Origin: Capra hircus
Taxonomy: Eukaryota > Chordata > Mammalia > Artiodactyla > Bovidae
Direction: 5' to 3'
Length of the DNA: 64,000 nt
Assembly (NCBI RefSeq): GCF_001704415.2
Contig: NC_030836.1
Span: 29,362,001-29,426,000, forward strand
Shown here piece by piece: positions 54,474 through 64,000 of this stretch (within the stretch, counting starts at the first letter, position 1; the number at the start of each line of letters is the position of its first letter). The notes beneath the pieces are model-generated. The model was not told the DNA's origin and did not search any database. It saw nothing but the letters and a program-made list of their open reading frames with translations. The position numbers were made by a program, and so were the translations under genes.

Positions 54474-54881
54474 AAATTTTTTTTTTTTGAGATGGCCATG
54501 GGGACCAGTTCTCTTTAATTTTCCTTATTTAGTTATTTTTGGCTGTGCTGAGTGTTGCTGCGTGCAGCCTTTTCTCTTGTTTTGGAGAGTGGGGGCTACT
54601 CTCTACCTCCAGTGCTCGGGCTTCTCACTGCCGTGGCTTCTCTCATTGTGGAGCACAGGCTCTAGGTGAGCGGGCTCAGCAGTTGCAGCAGGCGGGCTCA
54701 GCCGTTGCGGCTCACGGGCTCTAGGGCACAGGCTCTGTAGCAGATCAGCTAAACCCGCGTGTAGCTGCACGCGGGTTTAGCTGATCTGTGGCATGTAGGA
54801 TCTTCCCCGACCAGAGATTGAACCCGTGACTCCTGCGCCGGCAGGTGGATTCAGAATCACTGGACCACCAGGGAAGCCGCC
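54474..54881 (-). repeat. Full-length CHR SINE
   Basis: Longest CHR in the window: 'cttatttagttatttttggc', 'gttgcggctcacgggctcta', 'attgaacccgtgactcctgc', 'ggaccaccagggaagcc'. Flanks gttagaca at 54466-54473 and 54884-54891. Carries the palindrome listed next. Confidence 0.93.
54741..54788. repeat. Perfect 21-bp inverted repeat with 6-bp loop
   Basis: Left arm 54741-54761 (starts CAGATCAGCTAAACCC), loop TAGCTG, right arm 54768-54788 (ends GTTTAGCTGATCTG). The arms pair at all 21 positions. The right arm is ordinary CHR sequence; the left is an extra inverted copy. Confidence 0.97.
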
Positions 54882-54893
54882 AAGTTAGACAGA

Positions 54894-55756
54894 CCCTTAA
54901 TTCTGCCTCTCTGAGCTCAGGTATATCCTTTCCTCGTTGGGAGCAGAGAAGGTAACCCTTGCCAGACTGACATCAAAACGAGGCTACGCTGCGTGGAGAA
55001 AGCCAGACTCACTGAGCAGAAGGTACACCTTGTTCCCCGAGAGTCCTGGTATAACAAGTGACAAGGCCCTCAGAAGTGACATCAGACAGCGCTGACTTTG
55101 GGGCTACATGAGAAGAGGGACTGTGGTAGGCCAGGGAGAAGGTTGCATCATGAGGAGCTGTTTTCTGCAGGCACTGAGCGGAAAGCCATCTCAGGCGTTA
55201 TGTAACACGAGTCAACTCTCTGTTCTCAACAGTCGGAAGAGGCAACTCAGGTCAGAGACAAGGTGTCCTTCGCCAAGCCCAGGACTCTTCTCCCCCATCT
55301 CCACTTTCACCAGTGCGTTGGAGCACAAGTCCACATCCTAAGGCAGATTCCCATGATGCCACTTACTCACCACCTGCATAGGTAGATGGGTATCAATATG
55401 CAGGTCATTTGACTGATGTATTTGCTCACCAGTGGGCCTGCTCGATTCTGTGGGGCAGACTCTTAGGGGCTCTGTAACGCCACCGGATATTGAGCTCCAC
55501 ATTTCAGCCTCTCCGTCAGAGTGTGTTGGGATGACAAATGATAGTTTCTTACATCCAAGCAGCCTTCAACAAGAGCATCAGGGTTCTTCCAACAAAATTC
55601 CCTAGTGTCCACACTGTGGGCCATATGAAGAACGAACATTTTTAGCACATACAAGAGTGTAGGAGGCAGGTAGGGACATACACGTGGAAAAGAGAGACTT
55701 CAGAAACAAATTGCAGAACCTTGTAGGTGGAGACGGAAGATCTTTACGGATTACCT
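54894..55756. other. Unique DNA, nothing recognised
   Basis: No repeat or gene recognised. Confidence 0.4.
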
Positions 55757-55930
55757 AGACCACTGCGTCTCACACCTGGGCACACATCAGAATTACTTGG
55801 GGGGCACAGGAAAAAAAATCCAGATTCTCGCGCTTCACTCTTGGAGACTATAAATCAGTAGATCAGGGTGACGAGTCCAAAAGCTGCTCCTCGAAATCTG
55901 TTCTTATGATGCTGACGTGAGGGAGCCACA
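55757..55930 (+). mobile_element. MER5-type hAT element
   Basis: 'acacatcagaattacttggg', 'ataaatcagtagatcagggt', 'atgatgctgacgtgaggg'. Confidence 0.65.
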
Positions 55931-55949
55931 GAGATCTTGTGTGGGACCC

Positions 55950-56060
55950 AAATGAAGAAACTGAAACCTAGGAAGATTGGGGAACTCATTCAATGCCATA
56001 AGGCTAGTTAAGAGGGGGAGAATTAGGCTCCCATTCCCTGGCTCTTTCCATTACTCCTAA
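55950..56060 (-). repeat. MIR SINE remnant
   Basis: 'aaatgaagaaactgaaacct', 'ccataaggctagttaagagg'. Confidence 0.6.
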
Positions 56061-56149
56061 CTGCCACCAATTAGCATTTCCCACCCAGAGAACTTCTCTC
56101 TCGGTCTGAGGTTACTGGAGGGTTGAACGGAGGCCACTTGGGCTAAGAA

Positions 56150-56400
56150 GGAAGAACTATTTAGAACACATGTGAAACTCTATTTACACCGAGCTTTAAA
56201 ATGAACTTCCCATTTTCCAGCCTCAGCTTCCAGAATGCAACCTTAATCTATTTCATTTGCATAAGCTTTAAAATAAGCCTTTAGAACAAATGTAAATGGA
56301 TCTTCAAAGAACAATATTATGATGGGTTCAGTGTAAATGACTCAAAAACATATGGACGACATTTCTTGAGGATTTCCCAGAGAGTCGTGCTGTCTGTCTG
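56150..56400. other. Candidate conserved enhancer-like block
   Basis: Repeat-free AT-rich block with a perfect octamer ATTTGCAT (56255-56262), 'ccttaatctatttcatttgc', AACAATATTATGATGG and GTGTAAATGACTC. Texture typical of developmental enhancers; conservation untested. Confidence 0.45.
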
Positions 56401-56624
56401 TAGGAAAGGGGATTTTATTATCAAGGCAAGACTGGGGGTTGGGAAGAGGGCGGTATTTATGGAAGGACAATGTATCCTAACTTCTCACTGCTTCTGATTT
56501 ATTTTCATGCCTCAGTTGTCCAGAATGATAATGCAGGATGACCAACACGAAGCAGAACTGAGTCCCTTCATCACACTAGACTTGGATCATGGGAGGAGCT
56601 CATGCCCCAGGTCATGAAACACAG
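56401..56624. other. Unique DNA
   Basis: No repeat or gene recognised. Confidence 0.4.
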
Positions 56625-56815
56625 ATCATAGATGTCAGAACTGGAAGGACCTGAGATTTCCCACTAAAGTCTTCTCACCATTGGTTTGAGGAAACAGAAT
56701 CAGAGAGGGCAAGTGATTTGTCAAGGTCACACAGCCAGTATGTGGCTGGATTGGGACACTGATTTAGGTATGTCTAACTCTGAATCTTATTTTCTTTTGA
56801 ATGCATCACCCCAGC
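56625..56815 (-). repeat. MIR-family SINE
   Basis: 'catagatgtcagaactggaa', 'ttgaggaaacagaatcagag', 'gtcacacagccagtatgtgg'. The left part resembles a MIR subfamily; orientation given by the MIR core. Confidence 0.7.
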
Positions 56816-57339
56816 TGCTAAGACATCAGCAGTGGCTTTGAGAACCAGAGAGATCAAACATACTTCAGAGAGAGGTTATGAGACCCAATCTTCATTGATC
56901 AACAACTTTGTTACATCACTGACACACTGGTTGCCAGACAACATGGCTCCTCTCCAAAGAGGCAAGAAGGAGGTTCTGAAGATGATGGATCTGCGTTAAG
57001 CAAAACCCAATAACAAGGCCCCTCCAGGTCAAAGACTTGGTTTGCTGCAGTTTGGAGTTTCTAGGTCAGCTGCTTGGAGGCTGTCCCCTATTCAGCTTAT
57101 CTGAGATGAGGCCCTGGTAAGGACCTCCTCAGAGGAAAGAGTCAGGAAAACCAATTTAAGGTCTCCTTAGACAGGACAGATGGAGACAAGGTCTTGCTTT
57201 CTGCCCAGTGTTAGTTTCTTATCTTATAGCCAGGCGGACACCAAGAGGAGCTGACTACAAAAGTTGGCTCAGGGGTAGGAGGTAGGCTGCTAACCTTGGG
57301 ATAGTCAGTTAACAACCGTCTGCCTCAGTGACCCTTTTG
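56816..57339. other. Unique DNA, nothing recognised
   Basis: No repeat or gene recognised. Confidence 0.4.
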
Positions 57340-57425
57340 CTGGACAGCAGTCTGCGGACAGGTGCTGCCTGGCTGCATAGGAATCGCTGGAACTTTTGTT
57401 AATACACTCTCAGGCCCCGGTGTTG
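57340..57425 (+). mobile_element. MER5 fragment
   Basis: 'aggaatcgctggaacttttg', 'ttaatacactctcaggcccc'. Confidence 0.45.
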
Positions 57426-57469
57426 GCTGTTTTCCTTTAGATGGTTTGTTGGAGTGCCTGGCAATAGCT

Positions 57470-57590
57470 CCATTCATTCAGTCACAGGTACCTACTGCGC
57501 ATGCAGGAGACGTTCTGGACTCTGTGTTAGGTACTGGGATACAACTGTGAATGCATACTGCCTGCAAAGCACTGTACAAGGAAGCTGAGG
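57470..57590 (-). repeat. L2 LINE 3' end, antisense
   Basis: 'cattcattcagtcacaggta', 'tgttaggtactgggatacaa', 'ctgtgaatgcatactgcctg'. Confidence 0.6.
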
Positions 57591-57619
57591 TACATGACTC
57601 TTTGAAGAGCAATTCTTGC

Positions 57620-57880
57620 CTGGTGAATGGCAGTGCAGTGTTACATACATGGGATTAGGTCAAAATTGGCTTTGAACCTTGGCTCTGGCGCTTACTGGTT
57701 GTGTGACCTTATTTATGCAACTCACCTAACCTCTTTGATCTCATCTGTAATACAGAGATGTGATTAGTTATAATATCCTCATATTTGATGCTTTGCTAGA
57801 GCTACTTTGCTACAGGGCTGTGATGAGACCAAGAGAGAATCTGGCTGGTCGCTTAGCACAGGCCCTGGAGCAAAGCCAAG
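57620..57880 (+). repeat. MIR SINE, nearly complete
   Basis: 'ggctttgaaccttggctctg', 'gcgcttactggttgtgtgac', 'ctaacctctttgatctcatc', 'gctgtgatgagaccaagaga', 'cgcttagcacaggccctgga'. Confidence 0.9.
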
Positions 57881-58029
57881 GCTTATCGACAGCAGGTGCA
57901 CACAAGGATTCCTAGGGGTTATCAGCCACATGCGTGCCATGTATATGAGTGTGTGAGACACACACAGGCTTGTGTGTGCAGTACGAATGCATCTCAGAAT
58001 ACATGCAGTGACTGGAGAAAGTACTTCAC

Positions 58030-58240
58030 TTCTTGGCTTCATCAGGGAAGTCCTCCCAGACAGGTGACATCGGATTAGGGCCTTATTACTGAATGACAAG
58101 TAGAAGTGGAGAGGGTCAGGGGTCCCAAGAAGACAGAAGTCATGCCAGGGGACATGTGAATAGGCCATTTGCGGGGATGAACCTGGAAAGCTGGCTTGCG
58201 GGGGGAGGGCAAGCATGCCAGAGGAAGGTTGGACTATCTG
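58030..58240 (-). repeat. L2 LINE fragment
   Basis: 'tcatcagggaagtcctccca', 'gacaggtgacatcggattag', 'ggcaagcatgccagaggaag'. Confidence 0.45.
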
Positions 58241-58639
58241 TAGTCAAGGGACCACAGTTAGCATCAGTTTCTCTATTGAAACATACAACCTAATTGTGAA
58301 GGGTGAGGAAAGGCCCTTTGACAAACATTTTTTTGAATTAGCAACTGAGACTTTGAGCAGAAAGCAGCCTTACTGGACCACGGAGGCCAAGGCTGTTGTG
58401 ATGTTCAGGTGCGGGAGGCAGGCTACTGGACCAGAGAGGGAGGGACAGAGTGGAGGGGAGGGGCAGGTGACGGGGGTGGCGCCGTGCCTGGTGATGTTAC
58501 AGAGGAAGGTCTGGGAAGAAGAGACAGAGGCCTCAGTTTCCAAAGTGCGTGTCTGGAGGCCGGCGGGGACCAGTTAGGGACACTACAGCCTGTCCTGACC
58601 CTCCAGACCTAGCCCAGCCTCCCTGTCCGATGGCGGTGT
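58241..58639. other. Unique or worn-repeat DNA
   Basis: Possibly more decayed L2; no gene recognised. Confidence 0.35.
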
Positions 58640-58860
58640 CCGTGGCATCTGGTAGACAGTAAAGACTCCATGAACATTAGTGTTATTACTGTGATTTATG
58701 GCACTCAGGACAATGTCAACCATATCTCAAGTCTGCTCTCCTTGCTAGAACTTAGGCTTCCTCAGCCAGGAGCTGTGTCTTTGTTGCCCATCACCATGAC
58801 CCCAACGCTTGAAATTCCATCTGCCACATAGCAGACACTAAATAAAGACCGAAACAGTAA
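58640..58860 (+). repeat. MIR 3' end and L2 3' end, sense
   Basis: 58640-58685 'tctggtagacagtaaagact' (MIR end); 58695-58860 'tatggcactcaggacaatgt', 'tgctagaacttaggcttcct', 'gcagacactaaataaagacc' (L2 end). Confidence 0.55.
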
Positions 58861-59799
58861 CAGAATTGATAAGAAAAGCAGACTCTGCTCAGGACATTTC
58901 AGGTTTGAGGTAAGGGGAGGCATCCTGGTGGAAATGCGCACGGGGTAGCTGAATATTATGGGCTGGAGGTCTAGCTTAAAGAGTGAGACCCTGGCCACTT
59001 AGTGGGCACCCCTGCCATCCAGGCAGTCACCCTGCCTCCGGCCAGCTACTCCAGAGGATCCAAAGGAACCTCCTCCAGCACCTCCCACCCTCCCACCTTC
59101 CAAGCTCCATATCCTGGCTCCTCCACCAGACTCTTTGAACTTGAGCTGTGGTGATATCTCTGAGATACAGCACAGCTTCTTGCCTAAAGAAAATTACTCT
59201 GAAATTGCAGGCTTCCAACGGAAGCTTTGAGGCACACCCTACAGCGATTCAAAAGGCAAAAGAGAGAGAGAGAAGCCAGAATAGTTTCCTAACTCATTAA
59301 AAACAGCATTTGGTTCATATTTCAACGTCTGAAAAAAAAAAAAAACCCAGACAAAATGGAAATTTACAATGTGGTCCTGTGAGCTGAGGCCAGTGAAATA
59401 AGACCAAGATAGGAAAAAGAGAAAAGAAAGGAAAGTAAGGAAAGAAAACCAAACCGAACAAAGCCCCCAGATAACTGGTTGTGTTCCAGTAAATACTGGG
59501 TATTCTCGGTATGGCCATTTCTGGTGGTTCTTTGTTTTCCTACTAAATTTCCAAACATCTGCATGAAGATGCTTATAAGGCCAAAGATCAAGGAGAGAAG
59601 GGAAAAACAGTATCCAGGTGGTCTAACTATTGCGATCACTCCCTGGGGAGGACCACGTGAGAGCTTGAGCTATAGCAACCATCTGGATTTTTCTGGCCAT
59701 CTCATTGCTTAACACAATTTGGGTTTTCTTGGCTTCATAACTCACCCTCATGATGCCAGAGCTACTTGAACTTGCAAAGAAAGAACCAGATGAAAGTTC
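58861..59799. other. Unique DNA
   Basis: A run of 14 A at about 59332 and purine-rich 59400-59450. 59490-59640 ('aaggccaaagatcaaggaga', a TCF/nuclear-receptor-like word) may be weakly conserved. No gene recognised. Confidence 0.35.
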
Positions 59800-60480
59800 T
59801 AGAGGCCAGACTTGGTGTCTGGAGCTTATCTTTGTACCACACTAGGCTTACTCCAGTGGAAACAGTGTCAAACTTTATTTTTGGGGGCTCCAAAATCATT
59901 GCAGATAGTGATTGCAGCCGTGAAATTAAAAGACACTTACTCCTTGGAAGAAAAGTTATGACCAACCTAGATAGCATATTCAAAAGCAGAGACATTACTT
60001 TGCCAACAAAGGTCCGTCTAGTCAAGGCTATGGTTTTTCCAGTGGTCATGTATGGATGTGAGAGTTGGACTGTGAAGAAAGCTGAGCGCCGAAGAATTGA
60101 TGCTTTTGAACTGTGGTGTTGGAGAAGACTCTTGAGGGTCCCTTGGACTGCAAGGAAATCCAACCAGTCCATCCTAAAGGAGATCAGCCCTGGGATTTCT
60201 TTGGAAGGAATGATGCTAAAGCTGAAACTCCAGTACTCTGGCCACCTCATGCGATTAGTTGACTCATTGGAAAAGACTCTGATGCTGGGAGGGATTGGGG
60301 GCAGGAGGAGAAGGGGATGACCGAGGATGAGATGGCTGGATGGCATCACTGCCTCGATGGACGTGAGTCTGAGTAAACTCCGGGAGTTGGTGATGGACAG
60401 GGAGGCCTGGCGTGCTGCAATTCATGGGGTTGTAAAGAGTCGGACACAACTGAGCGACTGAACTGAACTGAACTGAACTG
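59800..60480 (+). mobile_element. BovB LINE 3' fragment, longest and youngest in the window
   Basis: One uninterrupted frame from 59766 to 60320 covers the BovB RT C-terminal region: motifs NFIFGGSKIIADSDCS, HLLLGRKVMTNLDSI, VVMYGCESWTVKKAE, ELWCWRRLLRVPW, LQYSGHLMR and GGRRRRG. The full protein and the catalytic RT core are missing, so it is inactive. The 3' end carries the family's ACTGA tandem tail (60459-60480), about four units. Confidence 0.96.
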
Positions 60481-60604
60481 AGCCTTATTCCTGAAAGGGA
60501 CACCACTAGTGGTCCCCACCACCAGTCAGATCCCTGTTTGGTCTCTTTGCAGTAACTGAAGGGTCTTCCTTTCTCTTTGTAAAGTATTAGTCGCCCAGCC
60601 ATGT

Positions 60605-60818
60605 CTCAGTTCATCAGTTCAGTCTCTCAGTTGTGTCTGACTCTTTGCAATTCCCTGAACTGTACCCACCAGGCTCCTCTGTCCATGGGATTCTCCAGGC
60701 AAGAATACTCAAGTGGGTTGCCATTCTCTTCTCCAGGGATCTTCCTGATCCAGGGATCGAACCCAGGTCTCCTTCACTGCAGGCAGGTTCTTTACCATCT
60801 GAGCTACCCGGGAAGCCA
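60605..60818 (-). repeat. Bov-tA SINE
   Basis: Antisense: 'gtctctcagttgtgtctgac', 'ctccaggcaagaatactcaa', 'cagggatcgaacccaggtct'. It lies about 125 bp right of the BovB tail. Confidence 0.95.
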
Positions 60819-60850
60819 AGGGCTTCCTCTTTCTTTCCTCCTTGTCATCG

Positions 60851-60869
60851 TTTTTTTTTTTTTTTTTTT
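60851..60869. repeat. Poly-T tract
   Basis: About 19 consecutive T, not attached to a recognised SINE head. Confidence 0.9.
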
Positions 60870-61017
60870 GCTTCTCCTCGTCCCACTCTAACCACCTTTG
60901 CCAGGTTTCCTTGTAGTCCTGTCCTCTTCCATTCACCCTGTAAATGTTGATGATTCCTGAGGTCAGGTCCAGAGAACCTTTCTTGATTTTATCTAATTCT
61001 CTATTTTTTTGCACGCA

Positions 61018-61210
61018 TTCAGTGATATTTTAAAGAACTTCGTGTGTGTCAGATACTGTGCTGGGCATTTGGGCATATGGACTCGAATGATAGGTTCTTA
61101 TTCTTAATCAGCCTGTGATTTAGTAGAAGAGCAGATACATAAAGCAAATAGACTCCACACGGTGTGATGCGTGCTGTACAGGTGTTATGGATATGTGGCA
61201 GAGAAAGTGG
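61018..61210 (-). repeat. L2 LINE fragment
   Basis: 'gtgtcagatactgtgctggg', 'tagaagagcagatacataaa', 'gtgatgcgtgctgtacaggt'. Confidence 0.6.
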
Positions 61211-61254
61211 TCAACTCTGCTTCTTGAACTAGGATCAGCTTTACACAGGATCAG

Positions 61255-61647
61255 TCAAGGGTCCCAAATTCCTGTCTCTCCCTGTGGTCTGTCTCCTGTC
61301 TTCTGAGCTCCACACGGGCATTTCAGTTGACTTGACAGACATCTCCACCAGCATACCCCGCACGTATATCAGAAACTCAAAATTTTCAAAACTAAAACTC
61401 CAACTTTCATGCAGGACCATTACCAACCACCCTGGCATCCCAGTTGGGAACCTCAGCACGATCTTGGAGATCTCTCTTTCTGCCTCATCTAATCACATCC
61501 TGATAACAACATTGCTACAAAAGTTCTCTACAGAAGAAGGCCTAACTTATTCTACATTGTCATGATCACTGCCTGAATCCAGGCCCTTGCTCTCTCTCAC
61601 CTGGAGTATTGCAAATACAGCAATCACTTCCCAACTCATTGCTTCCC
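61255..61647 (+). repeat. L2 LINE fragment
   Basis: 'gacagacatctccaccagca', 'cagaaactcaaaattttcaa', 'aactaaaactccaactttca', 'tcacctggagtattgcaaat'. Opposite orientation to the L2 directly to its left. Confidence 0.6.
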
Positions 61648-61850
61648 AGGGGGGCATAGTGGTAAATAACCCGCCAGCCAGTGCAGGAGACACAAGAGAC
61701 ATGGGTTCAATTCCTGGGTTGGGAAGATTCCCCTGGAGGAAGAAATGGCAACCCACTTCAATATTCCTGCCTGGAAATTTTCCTGGACAGAGGAGCCTGG
61801 TGGGCTACAGTCCATGGGGTTGCAAAGAGTCAGACATGACTTGAGCACGT

Positions 61851-61855
<5 letters not shown>
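61648..61855 (+). repeat. Bov-tA SINE
   Basis: Sense: 'gcttcccaggggggcatagt', 'gttgggaagattcccctgga', 'gtgggctacagtccatgggg'. Confidence 0.95.

Positions 61856-61884
<29 letters not shown>
61851..61884. repeat. CA microsatellite in SINE tail
   Basis: About 16 CA units grown from the Bov-tA tail. Confidence 0.95.
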
Positions 61885-61887
<3 letters not shown>

Positions 61888-61896
61888 TCCCTAACT

Positions 61897-62056
61897 TGTT
61901 GGTCTCAAACTCCATGGTACTCATGAATCACGCAGGGAGCTTATTACAAGCATATGTTCTCCAGGCCCTCGCCTAGAACGTCCGGTTAGATAGATTTGGG
62001 GGAAGGGCCCTATGGCTCCCTGGTGAGTGGTCTGTGGCCCACAATGTGTATAAGTG
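61897..62056 (+). mobile_element. MER5A hAT-type element
   Basis: 'ttggtctcaaactccatggt', 'catgaatcacgcagggagct', 'ggtctgtggcccacaatgtg'. Confidence 0.7.
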
Positions 62057-62164
62057 GGGTTTCTCTGCCCTCAGTCTCTGCCTGGCTCTAATTAGCCCTC
62101 ACTGCCTCTAGAATGTATTCTGAAACAGACATGCTCATGTCCTACCATCAGAAGTTTCAAACTT

Positions 62165-62272
62165 CAAAAAATTTTTTTGATCTTAGTTCCCCAACCAGAA
62201 ATGGAACCTGTGCCTTCAGCAGTGAAAGTGTGGAGTTCTGGCCACTTGCCCACTGGGAAACTCCCTGGACTT
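62165..62272 (-). repeat. CHR-type SINE, diverged
   Basis: 'gatcttagttccccaaccag', 'atggaacctgtgccttcagc', 'cccactgggaaactccctgg'. Confidence 0.7.
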
Positions 62273-63274
62273 CTTACTGTGGTACTGAAGGTCTTCCCTT
62301 CCAGAGATTGTACAAATCGAGAGAATCATTGAACGGGTGAGGGGACAACCTTATGCAGGGCATAGAGACAAGGCCCCTATGCTCCTTTCTATTTGCAGAG
62401 GGTGCCTGTGGTGGTCTTTGCCCCTTGGAGAACTGTGGTCAGTCTGAAGCCCCCACCCCTCTGGTGCTGAACGTGACCTTCCAAGATGACTTTCCTCTCA
62501 TCTAAGTCTCAATCTCTGTCTGAACCAGCCTAGCATTGTGGCTCCTGGAAAGGCCTCCTACATTAATAACCACCTCCCTCCTGATGGATTTATCTGCTCT
62601 TTGAATCTGGTGAGGTTGAGCATTTCAGGTGAAAACAGCAAGTTGCTGCAAAGCTGAATTGTTTTACGCCATTCCAGTGCTGGGGGAGACCCAGGGTACT
62701 CTCGCCTGGGGGTGCAGGCGCTGCCTTATTACTTTCTGGCCTTCTGGATCTGCAGACAATCTCACTGTCCACTTCCCGTCTCTCCCTTTCCCAGTGAGCT
62801 AGCTGCCCAGGCTTCATGGCAGTAGATGGCGTTAGCCCCGGGAAGCTGTGAAAGCAATAAAAGAACTGAATGTTTTCTAGGTCACCGCCTGATCAAGTCC
62901 CCACTTAAACAACAATCTTGCCGTTGCATCTGCAAAACCCCAGACTCAGGCCCCGAAAGGTTATTTCATCAATAATTCTTGAGCTTGCCTACGGCTAGAA
63001 TTATTCCCAGCAGGCACTCGGGCCATCTCTAAACAGGCTTTGTGGAGGAGAGGCCTGGCTCCGCTCAGGTACTTAGGCTGGAGTCATTAATATTGTTGAA
63101 GAGCAGGGCGGGACAGGCGGGATGCGATATGTGGAGGGGACGGAAGAGGAGCAGGATTCTTCTGGAAGGGGCAGGAACAGGGAGGCTGAGGCTCCTTAAA
63201 GCCCTTCGTAGGGGATCTGCAGTCTGACAAGAGAAGCTGCTTTTCATGCTAATAAATGTGGATTCAATCGGGTC
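62273..63274. other. Unique DNA
   Basis: 62855-63010 ('ggttatttcatcaataattc', 'cggctagaattattcccagc') is repeat-free and may be a conserved block. No gene recognised. Confidence 0.35.
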
Positions 63275-63402
63275 AGGGACTTTCCTGGTGGTCCAGTGGT
63301 TAGAACTCCATGATGCCAGTGAAGAGGGTGTGGGTTTGATTCCTGGTTGAGGAACTAAGGTCCCGCATCCCACGCGGCTAAAAATGAATACACACCAAAA
63401 AA
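63275..63402 (+). repeat. CHR-type SINE
   Basis: 'gggactttcctggtggtcca', 'gtgtgggtttgattcctggt', A-rich tail. Confidence 0.9.
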
Positions 63403-64000
63403 TAACCAAGACAAGTGGCCATCCAGTGTTATGACAGCAAGTCTCACAAACAAACCCAACTCTGCACAGGCTCTCTCTGGAATCTGCAGGCTTCGATCTG
63501 CCCGTCCCCAGCTACTCCTCTGCTGAAACGGCTACTTTGATTTACTCAGTGTATTTACCAAGCAATTTGCAAGAGCAAGTAATTACTCCTCAGTTTGCTG
63601 AATCATAGGTGGAGGAACCCCTTGGGTCATCCCATTTGACCCCCATCTAGCCTTCCCCGGCCTCCCTGGACTCTGGCTCAATTAGCATTTCTCCTCCTGC
63701 CAGGTCTCCAGGCAGCAGGGTAGCGAGGACACTCTCCGGGTAGCCGGGCCCTTTGTCTGGGTGCCTCTCTCAGCTCTGAACTTCTCACTCGTGCTTTCCA
63801 GCTCTCTCTCCATGCTGAGGGCTAATGCACTTTGTCCTGGCTTTGGAGACAGTGATTAACTCTCTCACTTCATTGATACTGTTTTTATAGAGATATTTAT
63901 AGACCATGATTGTGTTCCCTTGGAGCTAGATCCTTGCTCAACTGCATAAATTTGGCTCCCTGGCCCTCTCCTGATATGACTTATCTGAACATTCGCTGGT
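63403..64000. other. Unique DNA with enhancer-like words
   Basis: Near 63530-63610 'gcaagagcaagtaattactc'; near 63845-63930 'cagtgattaactctctcact' and 'tactgtttttatagagatat' (MEF2-like). Possible conserved block running out of the window. Confidence 0.35.

Overview
The window is nuclear DNA from a bovid ruminant (cattle, sheep, goat or a close relative). This rests on about 20 Bov-tA SINEs, two dimeric BOV-A2 SINEs, seven 5'-truncated BovB (RTE) LINE fragments and over a dozen CHR-type tRNA-derived SINEs. The combination is diagnostic of Bovidae/Pecora, but the species cannot be told from sequence alone. Underneath lies an older mammalian layer of MIR, L2, MER5/hAT, Tigger/MER2 and L1 remnants.

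I find no protein-coding gene I can defend, no tRNA or rRNA gene, no CRISPR array and nothing bacterial. Most long open frames run through SINEs or GC-rich unique DNA on both strands at once. The only frames with real protein homology are C-terminal reverse-transcriptase fragments of BovB (about 35.9-36.2, 39.2-39.6, 41.0-41.3 and 59.8-60.3 kb). The window therefore reads as intergenic or large-intron DNA.

Layout. 0-10 kb: unique DNA with scattered SINEs, a BovB insertion with an inverted 5' end, and a MER2 element. 10-20 kb: unique DNA, a perfect CRE, SINE-in-L1 nesting, an old L1M and a probable solo LTR. 20-30 kb: two candidate conserved blocks, an L2 carrying an expanded heptamer repeat, a CpG-dense patch beside a polypurine tract, a Tigger-like element and a near-perfect CTCF motif. 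30-45 kb: L2-rich DNA with BovB and hAT remnants. 45-64 kb: an inverted Bov-tA pair, three AT-rich blocks that look like conserved enhancers, an apparent L1-CHR chimeric insertion, a young BOV-A2, a CHR SINE holding a perfect 21-bp palindrome, and the longest BovB fragment.

Nothing here works as a gene pathway. The plausible functional content is regulatory: several repeat-free, AT-rich, homeobox-motif-rich blocks plus one CTCF site would fit a regulatory landscape around a developmental gene outside the window. Conservation of these blocks is inferred from composition and motif content only, because no alignment was possible. Repeat family names come from recognising consensus sequence; exact boundaries and subfamilies are approximate.
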